Assembly: GCA_040772045.1 (NCBI GenBank)
Contig: JAXGYV010000002.1
Span: 62,001 to 126,000 of the forward strand
Length of the DNA stretch: 64,000 nucleotides
Source of the DNA: JAXGYV01 sp040772045
GTDB lineage: Bacteria > Actinomycetota > Thermoleophilia > UBA2241
Direction: 5' to 3'
Made by a program: the position numbers and the translations under genes. Below the pieces are notes generated by a model. It ran no database searches. It was not told where the DNA came from and saw only the letters and a program-made list of their open reading frames with translations. This document shows positions 9,488-17,285 of this stretch, in pieces. The first letter of the stretch is position 1. Each line of letters starts with the position of its first letter.

Positions 9488-10009
9488 TCAACACGTAAAC
9501 ACCGATCCGAGCTTCTCGTTGCGGCGTTCCTCGTCCGAGAGGACCAGTTCCCTGATGGCATCCGGCAGCCGCGCGCGCTGCCATTGGCACTCGCGCGCGC
9601 CTGCAGCTATGGCTTCTGAGATGGGCGCGGCCAGGCGAACGGCTTTGATGGCGAAGAAGGCTGCGCCCAACTCGTGATCGGCCATGTGCGCGGTGGCCAC
9701 CGCGTGCCCCGCCGCCCGGGCCACCTGGCTGGCCACCGCGTCGGATGCACCGCGCGCGGCCACATGAGCCGCATACGCCGCCGCGCGAGCCTCGCCGACC
9801 GTAGCCTCGCCACGCGACCACGCACGCGCGACCTCGATGGCTCGCCGCGGCCGATCGTCCTCCGGGTACTTCGCGGTAAACAGTGGAAGGACGTGTTCCG
9901 CGCAGTCCGCGGCCCAGCCCACAAGCAGTCGGTGGCGAGCTTCGTCGAGCGAGCCCCCGCGATGGGTGCGAACAAAGCGAGGATCTCTGCGCCCCGCGTA
10001 CTCGACCAT
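9488..10009 (-). CDS. Imm5-like putative immunity protein
   Basis: A helical protein of about 173 residues. The segments WAADCAEHVLPLF, RPRRAIEVARAWSRGEATV, AAYAAHVAAR and VATAHMADHELGAAFFAIKA are characteristic of a family annotated as 'putative immunity protein' (Imm5-like), linked to polymorphic toxin or contact-dependent systems. Starts: an ATG at 10018 has GGAGG only two bases away, whereas the ATG at 10009 has AGGAG nine bases upstream and leads directly to the conserved RDPRFV segment, so I prefer 10009. It lies 214 bp upstream of the SUFU-domain gene, another common immunity family. No matching toxin is visible in the window. The immunity role is inferred from the family only. Confidence 0.68.
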   Translation of the reverse strand: MVEYAGRRDPRFVRTHRGGSLDEARHRLLVGWAADCAEHVLPLFTAKYPEDDRPRRAIEVARAWSRGEATVGEARAAAYAAHVAARGASDAVASQVARAAGHAVATAHMADHELGAAFFAIKAVRLAAPISEAIAAGARECQWQRARLPDAIRELVLSDEERRNEKLGSVFTC

Positions 10010-10187
10010 GCGCGACATCTCCTCCGTGCTACCGAACGCAATGGAGAGTGGGCTGGGCAACGATCTCGTCAAACCGCACTCCAGCTGCACCGGCGCTCCT
10101 CATCATATGGCGGCTCATCCGCACAGGTGAACCGCCGGCTTGTGGGTGCGCGGCGGTTCGCAACGTCTCCTCGCGTGAGCGTGTCGT

Positions 10188-10208
10188 TCACACTCCCTCG
10201 GAGTGTGA
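10188..10208. repeat. Perfect 9-bp inverted repeat (possible operator)
   Basis: TCACACTCC and GGAGTGTGA form a perfect 9-bp inverted repeat separated by three bases (CTC). No T-run follows on either strand, so it is not an obvious rho-independent terminator. Its place between two divergent genes suggests an operator, but this is inference. Confidence 0.45.
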
Positions 10209-10330
10209 GCAGCGAGGGCTGCACCTCCCCCACAGGCGGCCCTCCCGATCCCGGCAAGGATCGTCTTCGTGTCTGCGCTCAGGTCGTCTCCGGTCAAGTA
10301 CGGCACTCCGTACGCCGATGAGCAAGGTAA

Positions 10331-10364
10331 GGCGAATTTTTCGGTAACCGTACCGTTGTTCGCC
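10331..10364. repeat. Nested inverted repeat upstream of the protease gene
   Basis: An outer pair GGCGAA (10331-10336) / TTCGCC (10359-10364) encloses an inner pair CGGTA (10342-10346) / TACCG (10351-10355) with a four-base loop. It ends 35 bp before the protease start codon. As DNA it could be an operator; as RNA it could fold into a two-tier hairpin in the leader. Confidence 0.45.
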
Positions 10365-10399
10365 GTGTGCACCCTGCCATCGACCGGAGGAGCAAGCAG

Positions 10400-13300
10400 A
10401 TGAGAATCTTCGCGCGCTATCTCTCACTTCTCGTAACCCTTGCAGCCGCATTGGTCATGTTCACGCCGGTCCCGGCGTCCGCGGACACTGCACAGGTAGA
10501 CGTGAGAATGGTCGTGATTCTCGTCGACTTCAACAACGTACAGATGAGCATGCCCGATACGTTCTGGCGAGACCGCATGTTCGGGGATGTCACGGGCTCG
10601 GCCCACGATTACTACCGTGAGGCCACATACGGTAAGTACCGCATCACCCCGGCGAGCGAGACCTTCGGCGACGCCGACGACGGCGTGGTCCACATCGCGC
10701 TGAGCGAGCTGCACCCCGGCGGCGAGGCGAGTCTGGCCTATCCGATGGACATCGTCCCGGCTGCGAGGCGCGCCGTTACCGCCGCGGACGCGTACCTGGA
10801 CTTCTCCGCGTTCGACACGGACGCCGACGGGATGGTGGCCTCGCACGAACTGCAGATCGCGCTCGTCTTCGCGGGCTACGAGGGCTCCGACAGCAGGGCA
10901 GGGCGACCCGCGATCTGGGCGAATGCCGCCCACGACATGCTTCGGGGCGTCTCCTTGGATGGCGTGGAGCTCACCGAGTACTTCGCCCAAGGCGAGTTGT
11001 ACACCCAGGCGGGCGATCCGCTGGGTATCGCGACCCTCTGCCACGAGCTCGGACACACGCTCGGACTCGACGATCTCTACGACGTGACGGGCAGGTCGAT
11101 CGGCCTCGGCACGTCGAGCCTCATGGCCAGTGGAGTCAACCTCCTCGACGGTAACTCGCCGGCGCACTTCGATCCGTACTGCCTGATCAAGCTCGGGGTG
11201 ATCACGCCGACCGTCGTCACGACCGACAGCGTCGTGACGCTCCACGCCAGCGACACGCCCAGCTACAACATCGTCAAGGTACCGATCACCGAGGATGGAG
11301 AGCAGTACTTCCTGCTCGAGAACCGCAGGACGAACGGCTACGACAGTGGCCTCAGAGACGATCCCAGAAACGGCGGGACGGCTTCGGGCGTGGCCATCTA
11401 CCACATCGACGAATGGGTCATGGACACGTGGGTGTTCGCCGTGTTCGGGGAGCAGCGGACGGCCAACTCCAACTACCTGCGAAAGGGCGTCGACCTGGAA
11501 GAAGCCGACGGGCCGGCCCTCGACCAAGGCTGGAACGCGCCGCACGGCGGAGACCACTACTTCTACGATGGACACGCGACCGAGTTCGGACCGAACACGT
11601 ACCCGAACTCGAACGCGTACATGGACACCCTTGACAACGGCACCACGATCCCCACGGGCGTACGCATCCGGGTCTCCGGCGAGTCGGGCGACGAGACGAT
11701 GCAGGTGACCATCACGTTCGAGCCGGATGCTCCCGTGGCCCCCGACTTCCCCGGCGGCATCGGCACCGCTACCTCGCCCTACCACATCACGAACGCGGCC
11801 GAACTCGATAAGGTGCGCCGCTACCCAGAGGCGCACTTCGTGCTCAAGAACGACATCGAGTTCACGGAGGCCGACTACGCCCCCGGCGGCGCTTTCTCCA
11901 ACCGCGGGGCCGGGTTCCGCCCGCTGTTCGGCGGGTCGCAGCAGTTCCGCGGCTCCTTCGACGGAGCGGGGCACGAGATCCGCGGGCTGCGTATGCACGT
12001 CAGCGGTAACGGGGATACGCTCGCCGGGCTGTTCGGCGGCCTCTCGGGCTCGGTCAAGAACCTATCGCTCGTCTGCGACATCACCGCCGAGAGCACCGCG
12101 GGCTCGAGCTTCGCCGGCGGCCTCGCCGCGAAGGCGGTTACTGCCACCGTCAAGAACTGCTCCGTGGCCGGCACCGTGAACGCAGACGTCGCCGGCGGCG
12201 TGTTCGGCTCCGGCAGCGCAAGTGTTATCTCCGACTGTCGCAATGCCGCGGCTGTGAGCTCCGACGCTCGCTATGACGGTGGTCACGCCGGGGGTATCGC
12301 CGGCCAGGCGGCTAGGACGACCCGCGTCTCCCGATGCAGCAACCAGGGCGCGATCCAGGTGAGCTCGTCTCTGGCCAGCGAGCCCGAGCACCCGGAGGGA
12401 CTCTATGCCGGAGGCATCGCCGGCCGAGTCCTGGCGGCCTCGACCATCTCGCAGTGCTTCAACGCCGGCGAGGTGACGGCGATTACGTCCGGGCAGTATC
12501 CCAACTGGTGCTCGGCGTGGGCGGGCGGCATCGCGGGCGCCTGCGACTTCGACTGCAAGGCCACAGACTGCTACAACGCCGGCGACATCGCGGGCATGCA
12601 CGGCTCCAGCACCGCCGGCATCGTGGGGCACACGGGCGCCGCGACGCTCGCACGCTGCTACAACGTCGGAGCTATCCAGCAAACCGGCTGGTACGGGGGA
12701 ATCGCGGCGGGGGCGCTGAGCGAGGGCGCAGACAAGATCGCCCGCTGCTACTACGCGGACACCGCCGACCACGCTTTCGGATTCGGGATCGACGGCCCGG
12801 TGCCAGAAGAGGTCGCGAAGCCCGGCAGCCTCACAGCCATGGAGACGCAAGAGCACTTCGCCGGCTTCGACTTCGAGAATGTCTGGGCCATGGCGGGCGA
12901 GAGCGACTACCCGTACCCGCAGCTCCGGACGCACCGCCAGGCGCTGGCGCAGCCGGGGGCGCCGAACGTGCGCGCCGCGGCTGTCCGCTACGATCGCGTG
13001 CAACTCACGTGGGACGTCGTCGCCGATGCCGCACGCTACGAGATCTATCGGGCCACCGCGTCATCGGGCCCGTACACGAAGATCGCCGTGACCACCGCGA
13101 CGAGCCATCTCGACCCCGACCGCGCGACCGGGACGCGGTACTTCTATCGGGCGCGTTCGGTAGCAAGCGCAGGTGGGCTTGTCGCCTACGGAGAGTGGTC
13201 GAACACCGCGAGTGCGACACCGGTCCTCGGACGAGTGGCCAAGCTCACCGTGGTGAAGGCGTCATCGAGAAGCACCAGGGCGAGCTGGTCTGCGGTCACG

Positions 13301-13501
13301 GGCGCATCCGGCTACGAGCTCTACCGGGCGACCAGCTCCCGGGGCACGTATCGACTGGTCAAGCGCACGACGCTGCGCACGTTCACGAACTCCGGGCTCA
13401 CCGCAAGGCGGACCTACTACTACAAGGTGCGGGCATACCATCTCGAAGGCACGCGGCGGGTGTACGGCCCGTTCTCGAGCATCGTGGGGAGGCGCCTGTA
13501 G
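10400..13501 (+). CDS. Secreted M6-type metalloprotease with GLUG-like repeats and two FN3-like domains
   Basis: A 1033-residue exported protein. The signal peptide covers residues 1-28 (hydrophobic core near LSLLVTLAAALVMF, likely cleavage after PASA). The catalytic region resembles immune-inhibitor-A-type M6 peptidases: MVVILVDFNNV near the start, a D-T-D-A-D-G segment, and the zinc motif HELGHTLGLDDLYD at about residues 215-228. Residues ~460-820 carry glycine/cysteine-rich GLUG-like repeats (AGGIAG... followed by C.N.G pairs). Two fibronectin III-like modules close the protein (ARYEIYRATASSGPYTKI and SGYELYRATSSRGTYRLV). GGAGGAG seven bases upstream fixes the start at 10400; the frame opens earlier at 10367 but lacks a site. 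Extracellular or wall-associated proteolysis and adhesion are inferred. Confidence 0.83.
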   Translation: MRIFARYLSLLVTLAAALVMFTPVPASADTAQVDVRMVVILVDFNNVQMSMPDTFWRDRMFGDVTGSAHDYYREATYGKYRITPASETFGDADDGVVHIALSELHPGGEASLAYPMDIVPAARRAVTAADAYLDFSAFDTDADGMVASHELQIALVFAGYEGSDSRAGRPAIWANAAHDMLRGVSLDGVELTEYFAQGELYTQAGDPLGIATLCHELGHTLGLDDLYDVTGRSIGLGTSSLMASGVNLLDGNSPAHFDPYCLIKLGVITPTVVTTDSVVTLHASDTPSYNIVKVPITEDGEQYFLLENRRTNGYDSGLRDDPRNGGTASGVAIYHIDEWVMDTWVFAVFGEQRTANSNYLRKGVDLEEADGPALDQGWNAPHGGDHYFYDGHATEFGPNTYPNSNAYMDTLDNGTTIPTGVRIRVSGESGDETMQVTITFEPDAPVAPDFPGGIGTATSPYHITNAAELDKVRRYPEAHFVLKNDIEFTEADYAPGGAFSNRGAGFRPLFGGSQQFRGSFDGAGHEIRGLRMHVSGNGDTLAGLFGGLSGSVKNLSLVCDITAESTAGSSFAGGLAAKAVTATVKNCSVAGTVNADVAGGVFGSGSASVISDCRNAAAVSSDARYDGGHAGGIAGQAARTTRVSRCSNQGAIQVSSSLASEPEHPEGLYAGGIAGRVLAASTISQCFNAGEVTAITSGQYPNWCSAWAGGIAGACDFDCKATDCYNAGDIAGMHGSSTAGIVGHTGAATLARCYNVGAIQQTGWYGGIAAGALSEGADKIARCYYADTADHAFGFGIDGPVPEEVAKPGSLTAMETQEHFAGFDFENVWAMAGESDYPYPQLRTHRQALAQPGAPNVRAAAVRYDRVQLTWDVVADAARYEIYRATASSGPYTKIAVTTATSHLDPDRATGTRYFYRARSVASAGGLVAYGEWSNTASATPVLGRVAKLTVVKASSRSTRASWSAVTGASGYELYRATSSRGTYRLVKRTTLRTFTNSGLTARRTYYYKVRAYHLEGTRRVYGPFSSIVGRRL

Positions 13502-13739
13502 GTGAGCAACCCCCGGCCCGGGGATTACTCCGCCAGGGTCTCCGGACTGCGATCGACAGATCACGCAGCGGCGCCGAGGCCGCTCTTTGATGGCTCACGG
13601 ACCAGGTCCTAGCGCCGTCACTGAGGCGGCTGATACCATCCGAATTGACGGCGCAACTGGCGGCAGTCGGGGAGTGTTGCCGCAGGGGTCACACAACTCG
13701 CCGCTGATAAGGACTGATGAGAGGTACACCTAGGGGAAC

Positions 13740-15245
13740 GTGGAAGAACTGAGCGTCGGGGCACTTCTGCTTACCGCGGGCGCACTCGTGCTCGTGTGCG
13801 TCCTCGCAAGCAAAGTCACGGAACGCGTCGGAGTACCGACTCTCCTTCTCTTTCTCGGCCTTGGGATGCTGGCCGGCGCAGATGGTCCGGGTGGTATCTA
13901 TTTCGACGATGCTGCCCTCTCCCGCTTGGTGGGCACCATCGCGCTGGTCTTCATCTTGTACGCGGGTGGAGTCGACACCAATTGGCGCAGCGTGCGCCCG
14001 GTTCTTGTCCCCGGCGCTGTGCTCGCCAGCCTGGGCGTTCTGTTCACCGCCATCTCGCTCGGCGTGTTTCTGGCCTGGGCGACCGACCTCGCCCTGAGCA
14101 ATGGCCTGCTGTTGGGAGCGATCGTGGCCTCCACGGATGCCGCCGCCGTCTTCGCCGTGCTGCGCGCGCGCAACGTGCGAATCGAGGAGAAGACGCGTTC
14201 ACTCCTCGAACTGGAATCGGGCGCCAACGACCCCACGGCCGTCTTTCTCACCATCGCCTTCATCGAAGCGCTGACGACGGGCGAGCTGCACGCGGGAAGC
14301 ATGGTGCTCGCCTTCTTCCTCCAGATGGGGGCAGGGGCGGCGATAGGGTTCTTGCTCAGCAAGGCAGCGATTTGGCTCATCAACCGCATCCAGCTCGAAT
14401 ACGATGGCCTCTACCCGGTTCTGAGCGTGGCGCTCCTCATCGTGACGTTCGGCGCTGCTGAGCTGGCCCACGGAAGCGGATTCCTGGCGGTCTACGTCGC
14501 CGGCATAGTGATGAGCAATAGCATCTACATCCACAAGCGCAGTCTCATACGTTTCCACGACGGGCTGGCTTGGGTAGGGCAGATCGGCATGTTCCTTACC
14601 TTGGGCTTACTGGTCTTTCCCTCCCGCGTCTTCTCCGTACTGAGCACAGGGCTGCTGGCCGCGGTCTTTCTCATTTTCGTGGCACGCCCTGTGAGCGTCG
14701 CGATCTCTCTTGCCTTCTTCCGGTTCTCATGGCGCGAGCGGGCGTTCATAAGCTGGGTCGGGCTTCGGGGCGCGGTGCCCATCGTTCTGGCGACCTTTCC
14801 GCTGGTGGCTGGAGTCGACGGGGCCGAGCACATCTTCAACATCGTGTTCTTTGTTGTGATCGTCTCAGTGCTCCTCCAGGGCACCACGGTCGCCCCCGCG
14901 GCGCAATGGCTGCACGTTGAAGGACCAGGCCCTCGCCTGAGCCCCCTCGAGAGCAACGAGGTTCCGGCGAGCCGCTTTGTGGAGTATCGAGTGCGGCCGG
15001 ACTCGGAGCTCGTCGGCAGGCAGATCGCCCAGTGCGGCCTGCCAGACACGGCCAAGCTGATCGCCATTAAACGTTACGGTTCCTACCTAGTTCCCACAGG
15101 CGGCATGTACCTGCGACGCGACGACTTGCTGACATTCATCGCCGACGAAGCGGCCGTTCGCCATCTCGATGGCACTTCAGCCTTTGAGCGCGCAGACTCA
15201 GCACCGTCATCGGACATCGAAGAACAGGGGGGCTCGCCGTCGTGA
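13740..15245 (+). CDS. CPA1-family cation/proton antiporter (NhaP2/CvrA-like) with C-terminal TrkA-C domain
   Basis: A 501-residue protein with about 12-13 membrane helices followed by a soluble tail. Helix sequences include GAIVASTDAAAVFAVLR and LLELESGANDPTAVFLT, the ND-type ion-binding motif of CPA1 exchangers, and the later FISWVGLRGAVPIVLAT. The tail from about residue 400 (FVEYRVRPDSELVGRQIA through YLRRDDLLTFIAD) is a TrkA-C/RCK-C regulatory domain, as in potassium/proton antiporters of the NhaP2 type. Start is a GTG at 13740 with AGGGG close upstream. It probably expels K+ or Na+ in exchange for protons; the ion is not decided by sequence. The 238 bp upstream hold no gene. Confidence 0.86.
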   Translation: MEELSVGALLLTAGALVLVCVLASKVTERVGVPTLLLFLGLGMLAGADGPGGIYFDDAALSRLVGTIALVFILYAGGVDTNWRSVRPVLVPGAVLASLGVLFTAISLGVFLAWATDLALSNGLLLGAIVASTDAAAVFAVLRARNVRIEEKTRSLLELESGANDPTAVFLTIAFIEALTTGELHAGSMVLAFFLQMGAGAAIGFLLSKAAIWLINRIQLEYDGLYPVLSVALLIVTFGAAELAHGSGFLAVYVAGIVMSNSIYIHKRSLIRFHDGLAWVGQIGMFLTLGLLVFPSRVFSVLSTGLLAAVFLIFVARPVSVAISLAFFRFSWRERAFISWVGLRGAVPIVLATFPLVAGVDGAEHIFNIVFFVVIVSVLLQGTTVAPAAQWLHVEGPGPRLSPLESNEVPASRFVEYRVRPDSELVGRQIAQCGLPDTAKLIAIKRYGSYLVPTGGMYLRRDDLLTFIADEAAVRHLDGTSAFERADSAPSSDIEEQGGSPS

Positions 15246-15283
15246 TGGCACCTCGCCCCCGTATCTCCTATCCCCTCGTCTGC

Positions 15284-15313
15284 TTGCCGCTGCGCGCGAC
15301 TCTGTGCTAGCAT
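15284..15313 (+). promoter_or_regulatory. Probable promoter for rpsT
   Basis: TTGCCG at 15284-15289 and TAGCAT at 15308-15313 are separated by 18 bp, a fair sigma-70/sigma-A arrangement (four of six matches in each hexamer). Transcription would begin about 70 bases before the rpsT GTG, leaving a leader that could carry S20 autoregulation. Confidence 0.45.
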
Positions 15314-15391
15314 CGCCCGTCCGGACGGTCATCGGCGCGGTCGTTTTGCGCCCGCCGCCGGTCGCATCGGCATCTCGACCAGAGGACGAAC

Positions 15392-15655
15392 GTGCCCAAC
15401 ATCAAGCAGCAAGAGAAGCGCATGCGCCTCGCCGCCCGGCAGCGGCTGCGCAACCGTCAGGTCAAATCAAGCCTGAAGACGCTGTTCAGGAAGTTCGATG
15501 CCAGCGTTCAAGAGGGCGACCGCGACACGGCGCTTCAGCTGTCCACGCAGCTCGCCAGCCAGATCGACAAGGCTGCCAGCAAGGGCGTCATCCACAAGAA
15601 CGCCGCGGCGCGCCGCAAGAGCCTGGTAGCGCGCCACCTCGGCAAGCTCTCCTAG
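15392..15655 (+). CDS. rpsT: 30S ribosomal protein S20
   Basis: An 87-residue basic protein with the S20 pattern: MPNIKQQEKRMRLAARQRLR at the N-terminus, then KSSLKTLFRKFDAS and the near-universal C-terminal GVIHKNAAARRKSLVARHL. S20 binds the 5' domain of 16S rRNA early in 30S assembly. Start is GTG at 15392 with a GAGG site a few bases upstream. It is convergent with holA, nine bases apart, the usual arrangement in Gram-positive bacteria. Confidence 0.97.
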   Translation: MPNIKQQEKRMRLAARQRLRNRQVKSSLKTLFRKFDASVQEGDRDTALQLSTQLASQIDKAASKGVIHKNAAARRKSLVARHLGKLS

Positions 15656-15664
15656 CACTCGCAG

Positions 15665-16669
15665 CTACCCCAACAGCCGGGCCAGGGTACGCTCGAGCAC
15701 GAGCCCTGGCTCGAGTGAGCTAGCGCCCACAAGCGCCGCATCCGCCTCTGCCAGTACGACCGTAGCCCGGTCGATGCTGCGCGCCCCAAACGTCGTCCGC
15801 TGCTCGAGCAGCTTCTTAGCCCGGAACGGATGCACCCCCAAGTCCTTACCCGCCTGTTCCATGCCTACGTCGTTGGAAAGCGCACAGGCGCGGCGCAGTA
15901 GCTCGACGTGGCGGGCGAGCGCCGCGAAGATGGAGCGAGCCGGGTCGCTGCTGGCTCCCCCCGCGCGGCGCGGCGTACCGCCCAGCGCGAGCAGTTCCTC
16001 AAGTTTGCGGAACGCCTGCGCCGCGTCGCGCCGGCCCACGGCATCCGTGAGATCCCAAATCTGCGCCTCGAGACCTGGAGTGACCACGGCGTCGATGTCG
16101 TCGATGTGGATCTCGCCGGCCTCTCCCCCGCCCATATAGGCAGCCAGCTTCCGCAACTCGTTCTCTAGTTTCAGCGGGTCTTCGCCCACCACCGACAGAA
16201 GATGCCTGGCCTCGGCGACCCCGAGCTTGAGCTTCATGCCACGTGCCTGCTCCTGGACCCAGGCGGCGTACTCGCGCTTCTTGGGCAGGTCGTAGTGCAA
16301 GATGGACCCCACGCGCGCGACCGTCTTGGCCAGCGCCTCCTTGCGCGAGAAGCTCTCGCCCACGAGGGCCACGGTGGTGTCGGGGAACGGATCGGCCAGG
16401 TAGGCGGCCACCAGGTCGCGCTGTTTGACCGTCCATTCATCGGCCGCCGTGACCACGACGCCGCGGCGGCCGAGGATAAAGCTGCCCGTCTGCAGAAGCT
16501 GCACCACCTCTGCCCCGCTGCACGTACGCGCGTCGAGCACCGTGAGCGACAAGTCGCTGCCCGACTCGTTGATCACGCGCTTCTTGAAGCGCGCCACCGC
16601 CAGGCGCACCTTGGGCGCGTCTGTGCCATAGATGAGGTAGGCGGGCGCCAGCTCCTGCTTGTCTGCCAT
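15665..16669 (-). CDS. holA: DNA polymerase III delta subunit
   Basis: HolA is the clamp-loader subunit that opens the sliding clamp. The 334-residue length fits. The N-terminus PAYLIYGTDAPKVRLAVARF is the typical YLIYG(T/E)D opening of bacterial delta subunits; ENELRKLAAY near the middle and a C-terminal helical domain (HPFRAKKLLEQRTTF) also match. It faces rpsT and lies between the competence genes and rpsT, the standard neighbourhood. The start ATG at 16669 is followed directly by the conserved region. A hairpin followed by T6 lies about 100 bp upstream on the same strand. Confidence 0.93.
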   Translation of the reverse strand: MADKQELAPAYLIYGTDAPKVRLAVARFKKRVINESGSDLSLTVLDARTCSGAEVVQLLQTGSFILGRRGVVVTAADEWTVKQRDLVAAYLADPFPDTTVALVGESFSRKEALAKTVARVGSILHYDLPKKREYAAWVQEQARGMKLKLGVAEARHLLSVVGEDPLKLENELRKLAAYMGGGEAGEIHIDDIDAVVTPGLEAQIWDLTDAVGRRDAAQAFRKLEELLALGGTPRRAGGASSDPARSIFAALARHVELLRRACALSNDVGMEQAGKDLGVHPFRAKKLLEQRTTFGARSIDRATVVLAEADAALVGASSLEPGLVLERTLARLLG

Positions 16670-16767
16670 CTCTGCCCTTCACTCGCGACGACTGATCTCC
16701 TCGCAACGACTGTCGCTCGGCACAGCGTAGCACGGCAAGCCCCGTCCCGGCCGACGGAAGATGACCG

Positions 16768-16796
16768 AAAAAAGACGGCCGTCGATACAACGGCCG
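16768..16796 (-). terminator. Rho-independent-type terminator upstream of holA (orphan)
   Basis: On the minus strand a 7-bp stem (CGGCCGT/ACGGCCG, arms at 16776-16782 and 16790-16796, seven-base loop) is followed, one C and T later, by six T residues (complement of A-run 16768-16773). It points towards holA, but the nearest minus-strand gene behind it is comEC about 2.4 kb away, so what it terminates is unclear. Confidence 0.5.
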
Positions 16797-16938
16797 ACGG
16801 CAGGCGGGCCCAGAGGCGCGGGATGAGCGAGCCACCGCATCCCGCTTGGAAGCGTGCCCCCGCGTAGCATACGGTATGGTGAAGATGCGTCGCCGGATGC
16901 ACGGGGAGCACCCGTCAGCCAACCGCGAAAGGAAAGGC

Positions 16939-17281
16939 ATGCGAATCCTCAGCGCGTTCTCTGTCCTGGCCACCGAGCTCGAGCTCCCCGTCGGCCTGCT
17001 GGTTGTGCTCGTGGCGCTGGGCACGATCCAGATCGTCCTGCTCGTGTGGGCGCTCGTGGACCTCGTCCGACGCGAGCAGGTTGCCCTGCTCCCCAAGTGG
17101 GGCTGGGTGATCGTGATCCTCCTGGCAAACCTCGTGGGCTCGCTGCTCTATGTTGAGCGCGGGCCGGGCGGGCGCGGGGCGGGCCACCGACTCCGAACCG
17201 GCGGATCGGCAACCGGATCGCGTACAGCAGGCCGTCGACGCGCTCTATGGCGAACACCGCGAGCGCGAAGACCGGCGGTGA
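16939..17281 (+). pseudogene. PLDc_N-like small membrane protein, frameshifted near its C-terminus
   Basis: Starting at the ATG at 16939 (AAAGG upstream), the first frame has two membrane helices separated by VDLVRREQ: residues ~15-37 (LPVGLLVVLVALGTIQIVLL) and ~52-68 (WGWVIVILLANLVGSLLYV). This matches the phospholipase-D-nuclease N-terminal-like membrane proteins often found before ABC transporters. The frame then runs into low-complexity arginine-rich sequence. In the +1 frame, from about 17183, the sequence ATDSEPADRQ...QQAVDALYGEHRE ends at a TGA at 17279-17281, five bases before the ABC start; this is the C-terminus usual for such proteins. The frame change lies in the G/C run 17150-17183. 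Real lesion or assembly error cannot be told apart here. Confidence 0.6.
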
Positions 17282-17285
17282 GCGG

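Larger units (their letters stand above)
10010..10399. other. Divergent intergenic region between Imm5-like gene and secreted protease
   Basis: These 390 bases hold no convincing gene. They must contain the outward-facing promoters for the Imm5-like gene (minus) and the protease gene (plus). Two inverted repeats are visible, at 10188-10208 and 10331-10364, and are listed separately. A good GGAGGAG ribosome binding site for the protease lies at 10386-10392. Confidence 0.5.

Noticed and set aside
13504..13525. CCCC/GGGG hairpin after the protease gene
   Set aside because: Only four to five paired bases and no T-run; too weak for a terminator call.
12334..13590. 418-residue plus-strand open frame overlapping the protease
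   Set aside because: Another frame of the protease repeats; arginine/glycine-rich and without family features.
16800..16850. 8-bp stem (GCGGGATG/CATCCCGC) considered as a small RNA
   Set aside because: Isolated stem without T-loop, SRP or 6S features; kept only as context for the orphan terminator.
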